A stretch of DNA of 64,000 bases from Kitasatospora mediocidica KCTC 9733 (lineage in GTDB: Bacteria > Actinomycetota > Actinomycetes > Streptomycetales > Streptomycetaceae), in NCBI RefSeq assembly GCF_000744225.1, contig NZ_JQLN01000006.1, positions 1 through 64,000 of the forward strand, read 5' to 3'. The translations under genes were made by a program, and so were the position numbers. Shown one piece after another: positions 53,223-61,240 of the stretch. Within the stretch, counting starts at the first letter, position 1. Every line of letters begins with the position of its first letter. The notes under the pieces were generated by a model that worked only from the letters and a program-made list of their open reading frames with translations, ran no database searches and was not told the DNA's origin.

Positions 53223-55783
53223 CCGAGACCGTCCCCGCGATACCGCGGACCGAGACCGTCCCCGTGACCGCCGTCCCCGTGACCGCCGACTCCGGGGCCG
53301 GCTACCGGCGTTGGCGGCCGACGGCGGCCCGGTTCGCCGCCCGGCTGCGCGCCGCGCCGCTCACCGTCTCCCTCCTGGTGGTGCTCTGGGCCGTCGGCGT
53401 GGCCAGCGGCAGCATCGGCCACCAGGTGCCGCAGGGGTTGGTCGAGGAGGTCGGCACCGGTCTGCCGACGCTCGCCGACGGCTGCTGGTGGAGCCCGGCG
53501 ACCTCGCTGCTCTGGTGCTCGGGCGTCAACTCGTACGTGGTCACCAGCCTGCTCCTGCTGGCGGTCGGGCCGGCCGCCGAGAAGCGGCTCGGCACCGGGC
53601 GCAGCGCCGCGGTGCTGATCGGCTGCCAGGTGCTCGGCAGCCTGCTGGGCATCGGCGCCGTCCAGTTGGGGACGCTCGCCGAGCTGGACTGGATGCTGGA
53701 CATCCAGGACCAGCTCACGGTCGGTCCACTGACCGGGATCCTGGGCCTGGCCGCGGTGCTCAGCTTCCGGCTCAGCGTGCTCTGGCGGCGCCGGCTGAGA
53801 CTGCTGGTCGTGCTCGTCCCGCTGGTGATGATGCTCTACGTCGGCCATCTGCCCGGCGTGCAGCGGGTTGGCGCGGTGCTGGTCGGGCTGGTCGCCGGCG
53901 CGTTGATGTACCGGCGCGGGCCGGCCCTGCCGCGCCGGGTCTCGCAGACCGAGGCCCGGGTGCTGGTCGCGCTCTGCCTGGCGGCGACCGCGCTGGGCCC
54001 GCTGGTCGCCTCGCTCTACCAGGGCGCCGGCGGCCCGTTCAACAGCCTCGGAGACCTCTACTTCTCGCACGTGCCGAGCGCCCAGGACCTCGCCGACGCC
54101 TGTGACGAGTCGCTGCGGGCCTGCGCCCGCGCGCACTCCGTGCAGCGTTTCTACGCCTCCCCGGGCCGCCTGATGGCCGCCCTCGTCCCCGCGCTGCTGC
54201 TGGTGCTGGCGGAGGGGCTGCGGCGGGGGCTGCGGGTGGCCTGGCGGCTCGCCGTCGTCACCGAACTGCTCTGGATGGGCGTCCTGGGCAGGGTGCTCGA
54301 ACTCACCTACGGCGACTCGGTCAGCAGCGGCTACACCCGCTACCTCTACGAGGTGATCGGCGAGTCGCTGCTGTTGCCCGTGCTGATCCTGGCCCTGCTG
54401 CTGGCCGCCCGGCCGCGCTTCGGCCAGCGGCTGCGGCGCCGGGACGCCCGCCGGCTGGCCGCCGCGATCGGCGGGTCGCTGCTGCTGGCCTGCGGCGCGT
54501 ACGTCGGGGTGGGCACCCTGGTCCGCGACCAGTACGAACCCACCACCACGCTGCTGCGGCTGGTGGCCGGCCTGCCGGCCGAGCTGCTGCCGCCGGCCTA
54601 CGGCGAGCTGCTCCCCGATCGCCCGATCGCGGACGGCGGCACCGCGCAGTGGCTGGAGATCTGCTGCGGGCTGCTCTTCTGGGCCGTCACGCTCTGCGCC
54701 CTGCTGCTGGCCTTCCGACGCCCGCGGGTGCACGTCGGCGCGGCGGACGCGGCCCGGGCCCGCGCGCTGCTCACCGCCCACGGCGGCTCGACGCTCTCCT
54801 TCATCGCCACCTGGGACGGCAACCACTACTGGTTCGACGAGGAGGGCCGGGCCGCCGTCCCCTACCGGGTGCTGTCCGGCCTGGGGCTGGCCACCGTCGC
54901 GCTGACCACCGGTGACCCGTTCGGCGAACCGCAGGCCCGGCAGCGGGCGGTGGCGGGCTTCGCCCGGTACTGCGACGCCCGGGGGTGGACGCCCTGCTTC
55001 TACAGCGTCACCCCGGACACCCTGGCCGCGGCCGAGGAACTCGGCTGGCGCTCCCTCCAGGTCGCCGAGGACACCGTGGTCGCGTTGCCCGACCTCGCCT
55101 TCACCGGCAAGAAGTGGCAGGACATCCGCACCTCGCTCAACAAGGCGGACCGGGACGGGATCACCGCCGAGTGGTGGAGCTACCGCGACGCGCCGATCGC
55201 CATCCGGGACCAGATCCGGTCGATATCGGAGGAGTGGGTCGCCGACAAGGGCATGCCGGAGATGGGCTTCACGCTCGGCGGGCTGGACGAACTGGACGAT
55301 CCGGCCGTGCGGGTGCTGGTCGCGGTGGACGCGGACCGTACCGTGCACGGGCTGACCAGCTGGATGCCCGTCTACGAGAACGGCGAACCGGTCGGCTGGA
55401 CGCTGGACTTCATGCGCCGCCGGGCCGAGGGGTTCCGTGGCGTCATGGAGTTCCTGATCGCCTCCGCCGCCCTCAGCTTCAAGGAGGAGGGCGCCCGCTT
55501 CCTCAGCCTCTCCGGCGCCCCGCTCGCCCGGTCGGCGCAGGACGAGCCGCCCAAGGCGCTCCAACGGATGTTGGACGGGATGGGCCGGGTGCTCGAACCG
55601 GTCTACGGGTTCCGGTCGTTGCTCGCGTTCAAGGCCAAGTTCCAGCCCGAGTACCGGCCGCTGTACATGGTCTATCCCGACCCGGCGGCGCTCGCCGCCA
55701 TCACCCGCGCCATCGGCAAGGCCTACCTCCCGCACCTGACCGCCGCGCAGGGCCTGCGCCTGACGCGTCGGCTCACCTCGTAG
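53219..55783 (+). CDS. Lysyl-phosphatidylglycerol synthase-like protein (MprF/DUF2156 type)
   Basis: The 854-residue protein starts with six or more helices resembling a rhomboid-like bundle (about 45-230, LADGCWWSPATSLLWCSGVN), then further membrane helices (about 240-500). The cytoplasmic DUF2156 domain (about 515-845) has FDEEGRAAVPYRVLSG, GKKWQDIRTSLNKADRDG, FMRRRAEGFRGVMEFLI and FKAKFQPEYRPLYMVYPDP. This domain moves lysine or another amino acid from tRNA to phosphatidylglycerol and lowers surface negative charge. There is no lysyl-tRNA synthetase domain, unlike LysX. Translationally coupled to the esterase. Confidence 0.88.
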   Translation: MTETVPAIPRTETVPVTAVPVTADSGAGYRRWRPTAARFAARLRAAPLTVSLLVVLWAVGVASGSIGHQVPQGLVEEVGTGLPTLADGCWWSPATSLLWCSGVNSYVVTSLLLLAVGPAAEKRLGTGRSAAVLIGCQVLGSLLGIGAVQLGTLAELDWMLDIQDQLTVGPLTGILGLAAVLSFRLSVLWRRRLRLLVVLVPLVMMLYVGHLPGVQRVGAVLVGLVAGALMYRRGPALPRRVSQTEARVLVALCLAATALGPLVASLYQGAGGPFNSLGDLYFSHVPSAQDLADACDESLRACARAHSVQRFYASPGRLMAALVPALLLVLAEGLRRGLRVAWRLAVVTELLWMGVLGRVLELTYGDSVSSGYTRYLYEVIGESLLLPVLILALLLAARPRFGQRLRRRDARRLAAAIGGSLLLACGAYVGVGTLVRDQYEPTTTLLRLVAGLPAELLPPAYGELLPDRPIADGGTAQWLEICCGLLFWAVTLCALLLAFRRPRVHVGAADAARARALLTAHGGSTLSFIATWDGNHYWFDEEGRAAVPYRVLSGLGLATVALTTGDPFGEPQARQRAVAGFARYCDARGWTPCFYSVTPDTLAAAEELGWRSLQVAEDTVVALPDLAFTGKKWQDIRTSLNKADRDGITAEWWSYRDAPIAIRDQIRSISEEWVADKGMPEMGFTLGGLDELDDPAVRVLVAVDADRTVHGLTSWMPVYENGEPVGWTLDFMRRRAEGFRGVMEFLIASAALSFKEEGARFLSLSGAPLARSAQDEPPKALQRMLDGMGRVLEPVYGFRSLLAFKAKFQPEYRPLYMVYPDPAALAAITRAIGKAYLPHLTAAQGLRLTRRLTS

Positions 55784-55816
55784 CGGACGGGCGCCGCCTC
55801 CCGGTCCTCGGGCCCG

Positions 55817-55847
55817 AAGGGCACCGGCCAGCCCGGCCGGTGCCCTT
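55817..55847 (+). terminator. Hairpin terminator after lysyl-PG synthase gene
   Basis: Perfect 13-bp arms (AAGGGCACCGGCC and its complement) with a 5-nt loop, followed by TT. It lies 34 nt after the stop codon and just before promoter D. Confidence 0.85.
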
Positions 55848-55863
55848 TGTCGAGGGCGAGGGG

Positions 55864-55892
55864 TTGACTGAAATTTCAGTCAGTGCGAGAGT
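55864..55892 (+). promoter_or_regulatory. Promoter/operator D of the deiminase regulon
   Basis: TTGACT (-35, 55864-55869), 17 bp, GAGAGT (-10, 55887-55892). The core ACTGAAATTTCAGT (55867-55880) is a perfect palindrome, extended to TGACTGAAATTTCAGTCA. It is the best copy in the window, 168 nt upstream of deiminase 4. Confidence 0.7.
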
Positions 55893-56048
55893 GGTCGGGA
55901 CGTCGCCGGCCGCTCAGGCCCTGGAGTTCTCCACGGCGCCCGTCCCGGTGTGCTGCGGCCGCCCGTTCGTCGCCGCGATCCCGCCGTCCGTTCCCCGCCC
56001 GTTCGTCGTTGCCGGTCCGGCAGAGCGACACTCGATCCGGAGGTCCCC

Positions 56049-57206
56049 ATGACCGAACCCGCCCACGCCCGTCCTTCGCTCGGTAGCCGCCTCTTCGGGG
56101 AGCGCCCCTCGCGCAGGGGCCTGCTGGGTGCCGCCGGCCTCGGCGCGGCCGCCCTGGCCGTCGGCTCGTCGGCCGGCGCCGCCGCGGCGCAGGCCGCGCC
56201 GCAGCGCTGGCGGGTCGGCATGGACGACACTCCGCACCGGCGCACCTGGATGTCCTGGCCGGCCGGCAAGTCCATCTGGGGCCGCCGGCTGCGCGGGGTG
56301 CAGGACGACATTGCCCTGATCGCGAGCACGATCGCGGCCTACGAGCCGGTGATCATGTGCGCGGCCGACGACTACGCCGCCGCGGACGCCCGGGCCCTGT
56401 GCGGTCGCGGGGTCACCGTGACCAGCGAGATCCCCACCGACGACCTGTGGATGCGCGACATCGGCGCGGTGTTCCGCCAGGACGGCTTCGGCGGGCTCGA
56501 CGCCGTCGGGCTCAACTTCAACGGTTGGGGCAGGAAGCAGACCCACGGCAACGACGCCCGGGTGGCCGGGTACGTCGCGGAGTACGAGTCGCTGCGATTC
56601 AGCCGGGCGGACTTCGTCGGCGAGGGCGGCGCGATCGAGACCGACGGTGACGGCACGGTGATGGCCACCGAGAGCAGCCTCGTCAACAAGAACCGCAACC
56701 GCGGCATGAGCCGGGACGAGGTCGAGGCGGCCGTGCTCGACGCCTACGGCGCGGACCGGATGATCTGGCTCCCCGGCATCAAGGGGAAGGACATCACCGA
56801 CGACCACGTCGACGTCACCTCCCGGTTCATCCGTCCGGGCGTGGTGATGGTGCAGCTGCCGCCGGAGGACCGTACCGACGTCTGGGCCAAGGACGCGCGC
56901 GAGCAGTTCGCGATCCTGGCCGGTGCCACCGACGCGCGCGGGCGCCGGCTGCAGGTGATCCGGGTGGACGGCCCCGACTCCGTGCGGTCGAAGGACCCCA
57001 AGTTCGTCGACTCCTACCTGAACTTCCACGTCGTCAACGGTGCGGTCATCACCGCCCAGTTCGGGGACCGGGTGAAGGACGCCGCGGCGCGGGCCACCCT
57101 CGCGGCGGCGTTCCCCGGGCGCGAGGTCGTCCAGCTCGACGTCGACCGCCTGATGGGCGGAGGCGGCGGCATCCACTGCTCCACCATGCACCAGCCGCTG
57201 CCGTAG
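56049..57206 (+). CDS. Agmatine deiminase family protein 4 (Tat-secreted)
   Basis: This 385-residue protein has a Tat signal (RPSRRGLLGAAGLGAAALA) ending in AQAAP (about 50). The first catalytic block is DDLWMRDIGA, changed from the usual DSGP, and the C-terminal block is GGGGIHCSTMHQP. His/Asp in DDHVDVTSRF and the Glu-Gly-Gly block are kept. ATG 56049 after GGAGGTCC. Probably the first gene of a unit with deiminase 5 and the urease-like pair (gaps 63, 48 and a 4-nt overlap). Confidence 0.86.
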   Translation: MTEPAHARPSLGSRLFGERPSRRGLLGAAGLGAAALAVGSSAGAAAAQAAPQRWRVGMDDTPHRRTWMSWPAGKSIWGRRLRGVQDDIALIASTIAAYEPVIMCAADDYAAADARALCGRGVTVTSEIPTDDLWMRDIGAVFRQDGFGGLDAVGLNFNGWGRKQTHGNDARVAGYVAEYESLRFSRADFVGEGGAIETDGDGTVMATESSLVNKNRNRGMSRDEVEAAVLDAYGADRMIWLPGIKGKDITDDHVDVTSRFIRPGVVMVQLPPEDRTDVWAKDAREQFAILAGATDARGRRLQVIRVDGPDSVRSKDPKFVDSYLNFHVVNGAVITAQFGDRVKDAAARATLAAAFPGREVVQLDVDRLMGGGGGIHCSTMHQPLP

Positions 57207-57269
57207 GCCCGCTCTTTCGTCCGCGACCTCTCGCGAAGAACCCCGTACATCCACCCGCTGGAGTGTTCC

Positions 57270-58451
57270 GTGCCCCCGTTTCCCCTGTCCCGTCGAACGA
57301 TGCTGCGCTCGCTGGCCGGAGCCGGGGTGGTCGCCCTCGGGGCCGCCGCCTGCGCGCCGGACGAGCCCGAACCCGCGGCGCCCGGTCCCTCCGGGCCGCC
57401 CGCGCCGGGTGCGAGCGCACCGGCGGCCAGTGCGCCGGCGGGTCGCCGGTTCGGCGCGGAGTGGGAGAACCACGCGCGCACCTTCATGGCCTGGCCGGCC
57501 TCGGACGGCATCTGGGGCGAGCAACTCCCCGCCGTACGACAGGACATCGCGGGCCTGGCCAAGGCGATCGCCGGCTACGAACCGGTGGTCCTGCTGGCCC
57601 GCCCCGGACAGCAGGACCAGGCGCAGCAGGCCTGCGGCAACGACGTCGAGGTCGTCGCGATCCCGGTGGACGACTCGTGGGCCCGCGACACGCTGCCGGT
57701 CTTCGTCGAGCAGTCGGGCAAGCTGATGGGCGTCGACTTCAACTTCAACGGCTGGGGCGGGAAGCAGCAGCACGGCAACGACGCCAAGGTCGCCCGCACG
57801 GCCCTGGAGCACTACGGCATCGGACGCGTCGAGACGCCGGTGGTCGCCGAGGGCGGCTCGTTCGAGACGGACGGCCAGGGCACGCTGTTGATCACCGAGA
57901 GCGCGGTGGTCAACGACAACCGCAACCCCGGTCGGTCCAGAGACCAGATCGAGGCCGAACTCGTGCGGGCGCTGGGCGTCCGGAAGGTCATCTGGCTGGC
58001 CGGCGTGCGCGGCAAGGACATCACCGACGCCCATGTCGACTGCCTGACCCGCTTCGTGGCCCCGGGCGTCGTCCTGCTGGACCAGGCCTTCCCCGGCAAC
58101 CCGCCGGACATCTGGTCGCGCGCGGCGGACCAGGCGCGGGGTGTGCTCCAGAACGCCACCGACGCCCGCGGCGGCAAGCTGCAGATCATCGACCTGCCCC
58201 AGCCCGACCCCGACCGGGTCACCGGGCGCGGCGACGCCTTCGTCTCGTCCTACGTCAACTTCTACGTCGCCAACAAGGCGGTGTTCGTCCCCCGCTTCGG
58301 TGACGACCGGGCCGACGACCGGGCGCAGCAGATCCTGCGCGACCACTTCCCCGGCCGCGACATCGTCCCCGTGAAGATCGACACGATCGCCTCCGGCGGC
58401 GGCGGAATCCACTGTTCCACCCACGACCAGCCGGCCACACCAACAATCTGA
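57270..58451 (+). CDS. Agmatine deiminase family protein 5 (Tat lipoprotein)
   Basis: This 393-residue protein has a Tat motif (LSRRTMLRSLAG) and a lipobox GAAAC (Cys about 28), then a Pro/Ala/Ser linker. The active-site blocks are DDSWARDTLP (the Gly-Pro end is changed to Leu-Pro), FNFNGWGGKQQHGND, EGGSFETDGQGTL, DAHVDCLTRF and Cys in GGGGIHCSTHDQP. GTG start at 57270. It is followed after 48 nt by the UreAB fusion gene. Confidence 0.86.
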   Translation: MPPFPLSRRTMLRSLAGAGVVALGAAACAPDEPEPAAPGPSGPPAPGASAPAASAPAGRRFGAEWENHARTFMAWPASDGIWGEQLPAVRQDIAGLAKAIAGYEPVVLLARPGQQDQAQQACGNDVEVVAIPVDDSWARDTLPVFVEQSGKLMGVDFNFNGWGGKQQHGNDAKVARTALEHYGIGRVETPVVAEGGSFETDGQGTLLITESAVVNDNRNPGRSRDQIEAELVRALGVRKVIWLAGVRGKDITDAHVDCLTRFVAPGVVLLDQAFPGNPPDIWSRAADQARGVLQNATDARGGKLQIIDLPQPDPDRVTGRGDAFVSSYVNFYVANKAVFVPRFGDDRADDRAQQILRDHFPGRDIVPVKIDTIASGGGGIHCSTHDQPATPTI

Positions 58452-58499
58452 CGGCCCATCAGTCGTCGGGCCCGTCCATTCCAGTCCCCAGGAGGAAAC

Positions 58500-59243
58500 G
58501 TGCAGTTGACCCCGACGGAGCGTGATCGGCTGCTGCTCTTCGGCGCCGCGCAGCTGGCCCGGGCGCGCCGGGCCCGCGGGTTGCGGTTGAACGTGCCGGA
58601 GGCGACCGCGCTGATCGCGGACACGGCCTGCGAGGCGGCCCGGGACGGCGCCCGGCTGGCGCAGGCGATCGCGGCCGCTCGCGGAGTGCTCGGACCGGAG
58701 GACGTGCTGCCGGGAGTGGCCGACGTGGTCACCGAGATCCAGGTCGAGGCGGTCTTCGACGACGGGACCAGGCTCGCCGTGATCACCGATCCCTTCGGGG
58801 GTGGTGGCGGGCTGGGGGAGGAGGCGCCGGGTGCGGTGCTGCCCGGCCCCGAGCCGCTGTCCGACCCGGAGCCGGCGGTCCGCCTCCCGGTGCGCAACAC
58901 CTCCTCGGTGCCGATCTCGGTCACCTCGCACTTCCACTTCTTCGAGACCAATCCCCGGCTCGCCTTCGACCGGGCCGCCGCCTACGGCACCCGGCTGGCG
59001 GTGCCGGCCGGCTCGTCCGTGCGCTTCGACCCGGGCGCGGTCGTCGAGGTCGGGCTCGTCCCGATCGGCGGCGCCCGCGTCGCGATCGGCTTCGCGGGCC
59101 TGGTGGACGGCCCGCTGGACGCGCCCGGCGCCCGGGAAGCGGCGCTCGCGAAGGCCCGCGCGACCGGCTACCTGACCAGCCACTCGACCAGCCACTCGAC
59201 CGGCCACCTGAACACTTTCGACGACCCGGAGGTCGCGCAATGA
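58500..59243 (+). CDS. ureAB: UreAB, fused urease gamma and beta subunits (divergent)
   Basis: This 247-residue protein joins a UreA-like part (about 1-100: LTPTERDRLLLFGAAQLARA, LNVPEATALIADTACEAARD) to a UreB-like part (about 120-225: VRNTSSVPISVTSHFHFFET, RLAVPAGSSVRFDPG). Both are the structural small subunits that pack on UreC. The C-terminal tail contains a TSHSTSHSTGH repeat with four His and could bind metal. GTG start after AGGAGGAAA; its stop overlaps ureC. Fused forms occur in some bacteria including actinomycetes. Confidence 0.9.
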   Translation: MQLTPTERDRLLLFGAAQLARARRARGLRLNVPEATALIADTACEAARDGARLAQAIAAARGVLGPEDVLPGVADVVTEIQVEAVFDDGTRLAVITDPFGGGGGLGEEAPGAVLPGPEPLSDPEPAVRLPVRNTSSVPISVTSHFHFFETNPRLAFDRAAAYGTRLAVPAGSSVRFDPGAVVEVGLVPIGGARVAIGFAGLVDGPLDAPGAREAALAKARATGYLTSHSTSHSTGHLNTFDDPEVAQ

Positions 59244-60946
59244 CCGGCATCGGCCCGCAGGACTACATCGCCGTCCACGGCCCGCGGGCCGGCGACCGGG
59301 TGCGGCTCGGCGACAGCGGGCTCGTCGTCCGGGTCGAGTCGGACTCGCAGGCGCCCGGTGACGAGTTCCTGGTCGGCTTCGGCAAGACCGGCCGGGACGG
59401 GATGCACCTGAAGGCCGCGGCCGTCCGTGACACCTGCGACGTGGTGATCAGCAACGTACTGGTGATCGACGCCGTGCAGGGCATCCGCAAGACCTCCATC
59501 GGCATCAGGGAGGGCCGGATCAGCGCCATCGGGCGGGCCGGCAACCCGGACACCCTGGACGGCGTGGAGGTGGTGGTGGGCACCGGGACGTCCATCGTCT
59601 CCGGCGAGGGCCTGATCGCCACCGCCGGTGCGATCGACACCCACGTCCACCTGCTCTCGCCGCGGATCATGGAGGCCTCGATCGCCTCCGGCGTCACCAC
59701 CATCATCGGCCAGGAGTGCGGCCCGATGTGGGGCGTCGGCGTCAACTCGCCCTGGGCGCTGCGGCACGCCTTCAACGCCTTCGACGCCTGGCCGGTCAAC
59801 ATCGGCTTCCTGGGCCGGGGTTCGTCCTCCGACGCCGGTCCGCTGGTGGAGGCGCTGGCCGAGGGGGGCGCCTGCGGCTTCAAGGTCCACGAGGACCTGG
59901 GCGCGCACACCCGCGCGCTGGACACCGCGCTGCGGGTCGCCGAGGACCATGACGTCCAAGTGGCGCTGCACACCGACGGGTTGAACGAGTGCCTGTCGGT
60001 CGAGGACACCCTTGCGGTGCTGGAGGGGCGCACCATCCACGCCTTCCACATCGAGGGCTGCGGCGGCGGGCACGTCCCCAACGTGCTCAAGATGGCCGGC
60101 GTCGCCAACGTCATCGGCTCCTCCACCAACCCGACCCTCCCGTTCGGCCGCGACGCCCTCGCCGAGCACTACGGCATGATCGTCTCCGTGCACGGCCTGA
60201 AGACCGACCTGCCCGGCGACGCGGCGATGGCCCGCGACCGGATCCGGGCCGGCACGATGGGCGCCGAGGACGTGTTGCACGACCTCGGGGTCATCGGCAT
60301 CACCTCCTCCGACGCCCAGGGCATGGGCCGGGCCGGCGAGACCGTGCGCCGCACCTTCGCGGTGGCGGCCAAGATGAAGGCCGAGCTCGGCCCGCTGGAA
60401 GGGGACGGCCCGGGCGACGACAACGCGCGGGTGCTGCGCTACATCGCCAAGCTCACCGTCAACCCGGCCATCGCGCACGGACTCGCCCACGAGGTCGGGT
60501 CCATCGAGGTCGGCAAGCTGGCCGACATCGTGCTCTGGCGCCCCGACCACTTCGGCGCCAAGCCGCAGATGGTGCTCAAGGCCGGCTTCCCGGCCTACGG
60601 CGTGACCGGCGACCCGAACGCCGCCACCGACCACTGCCAACCGCTGGTCCTGGGACCGCTGTTCGGCGGACACGGCGCGACACCGGCCGACCTGTCGGTG
60701 GCCTTCGTCAGCCGGGCGGCCGCGGAGTCCGGCTCGCCCGGCAGCCCGCACGACGCGATGACGACCCGCCGCCGCCGGGTCGCCGTCCGCGACACCCGTG
60801 GCATCGGCCCGGCCGACCTGGTGCACAACGCCCGCCTGGGACAGGTGCTGGTCGACCCGCGCAACGGTCTGGTGACCCTGGACGGCGCGCCCGTCCACTC
60901 GGAGGCGGCGCAGGAGGTCCCGCTCAGCCGGCTCTACTTCCTGTAG
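59240..60946 (+). CDS. ureC: UreC-like amidohydrolase, divergent urease alpha subunit
   Basis: This 568-residue protein has all nickel ligands: His135 and His137 (DTHVH), the carbamylated Lys215 (GFKVHED), His244 (ALHTDG), His270 (FHIEGCGGGH) and Asp358 (SSDAQGMGR). The mobile flap that closes on urea is changed: the usual VCHHLD is SVHGLK. The flap Cys is thus Val317, the catalytic His is kept (His318) and the next His is Gly319. No ureD, ureE, ureF or ureG gene lies in the window. It may hydrolyse urea poorly or act on another ureido or guanidino compound; the position after four exported deiminases favours the latter as a hypothesis. Confidence 0.9.
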   Translation: MTGIGPQDYIAVHGPRAGDRVRLGDSGLVVRVESDSQAPGDEFLVGFGKTGRDGMHLKAAAVRDTCDVVISNVLVIDAVQGIRKTSIGIREGRISAIGRAGNPDTLDGVEVVVGTGTSIVSGEGLIATAGAIDTHVHLLSPRIMEASIASGVTTIIGQECGPMWGVGVNSPWALRHAFNAFDAWPVNIGFLGRGSSSDAGPLVEALAEGGACGFKVHEDLGAHTRALDTALRVAEDHDVQVALHTDGLNECLSVEDTLAVLEGRTIHAFHIEGCGGGHVPNVLKMAGVANVIGSSTNPTLPFGRDALAEHYGMIVSVHGLKTDLPGDAAMARDRIRAGTMGAEDVLHDLGVIGITSSDAQGMGRAGETVRRTFAVAAKMKAELGPLEGDGPGDDNARVLRYIAKLTVNPAIAHGLAHEVGSIEVGKLADIVLWRPDHFGAKPQMVLKAGFPAYGVTGDPNAATDHCQPLVLGPLFGGHGATPADLSVAFVSRAAAESGSPGSPHDAMTTRRRRVAVRDTRGIGPADLVHNARLGQVLVDPRNGLVTLDGAPVHSEAAQEVPLSRLYFL

Positions 60947-60974
60947 GGCCCGCCGCCGGGTGGTCGCCGAGCCG

Positions 60975-61010
60975 GAGCCAGCGCCTGAGCCAGCGCCTGA
61001 GCCAGCGCCT
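60975..61010. repeat. 12-bp tandem repeat, three perfect copies
   Basis: Three GAGCCAGCGCCT units just after ureC, with a degenerate fourth. They lie between ureC and the tRNA-Cys gene, in a 160-nt gap with no gene. Confidence 0.9.
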
Positions 61011-61106
61011 GAGCGAGCCGGCGGCGCGTTGCGGCGCGCGGGGGAACGCGGCGCGTTGTGCGCGGTGATCACGGGGTGGTGTGGATACGATCACGGCGCA
61101 GGGGCC

Positions 61107-61177
61107 GGTGGAGTGGCCGAGAGGCGAGGCAGCGGCCCGCAGAGCCGCGCACATGGGTTCGATTCCTATCTCCACCT
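61107..61177 (+). tRNA. tRNA-Cys (anticodon GCA) with C33
   Basis: The 71-nt gene folds as a standard cloverleaf. Acceptor GGTGGAG/CTCCACC is perfect, D stem GCC/GGC, anticodon arm GCGGC-CCGCAGA-GCCGC, T arm ATGGG-TTCGATT-CCTAT, discriminator T. The anticodon is GCA (Cys; 61139-61141). The nearly universal U33 is C here (61138), and the discriminator T (U73) fits tRNA-Cys. The body closely resembles the usual Streptomyces tRNA-Cys (GGTGGAGTGGCCGAGAGGCG start), but the anticodon and T arms differ. No CCA is encoded. It may be an extra, variant tRNA-Cys. Confidence 0.85.
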
Positions 61178-61240
61178 CAACTTCCGTGCGGCAGCCGGTG
61201 GTCACCACCTGCGGGCCGTGCCCGATCTGGGAGACCCACG

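Noticed and set aside
52031..55783. A 1250-residue frame joining the esterase region to the lysyl-PG synthase
   Set aside because: The first 400 codons are an off-frame reading of the esterase. The GTG at 53219 overlapping the esterase stop is the sensible start.
55914..59240. A 1108-residue minus-strand frame across deiminases 4 and 5 and ureAB
   Set aside because: It is a codon-bias shadow, rich in Arg/Gly/Val/Asp, with no domains, opposite three clearly coding genes.
58500..60946. Annotating a complete canonical urease operon
   Set aside because: No ureD, ureE, ureF or ureG is present, and the UreC flap lacks the Cys-His-His signature.
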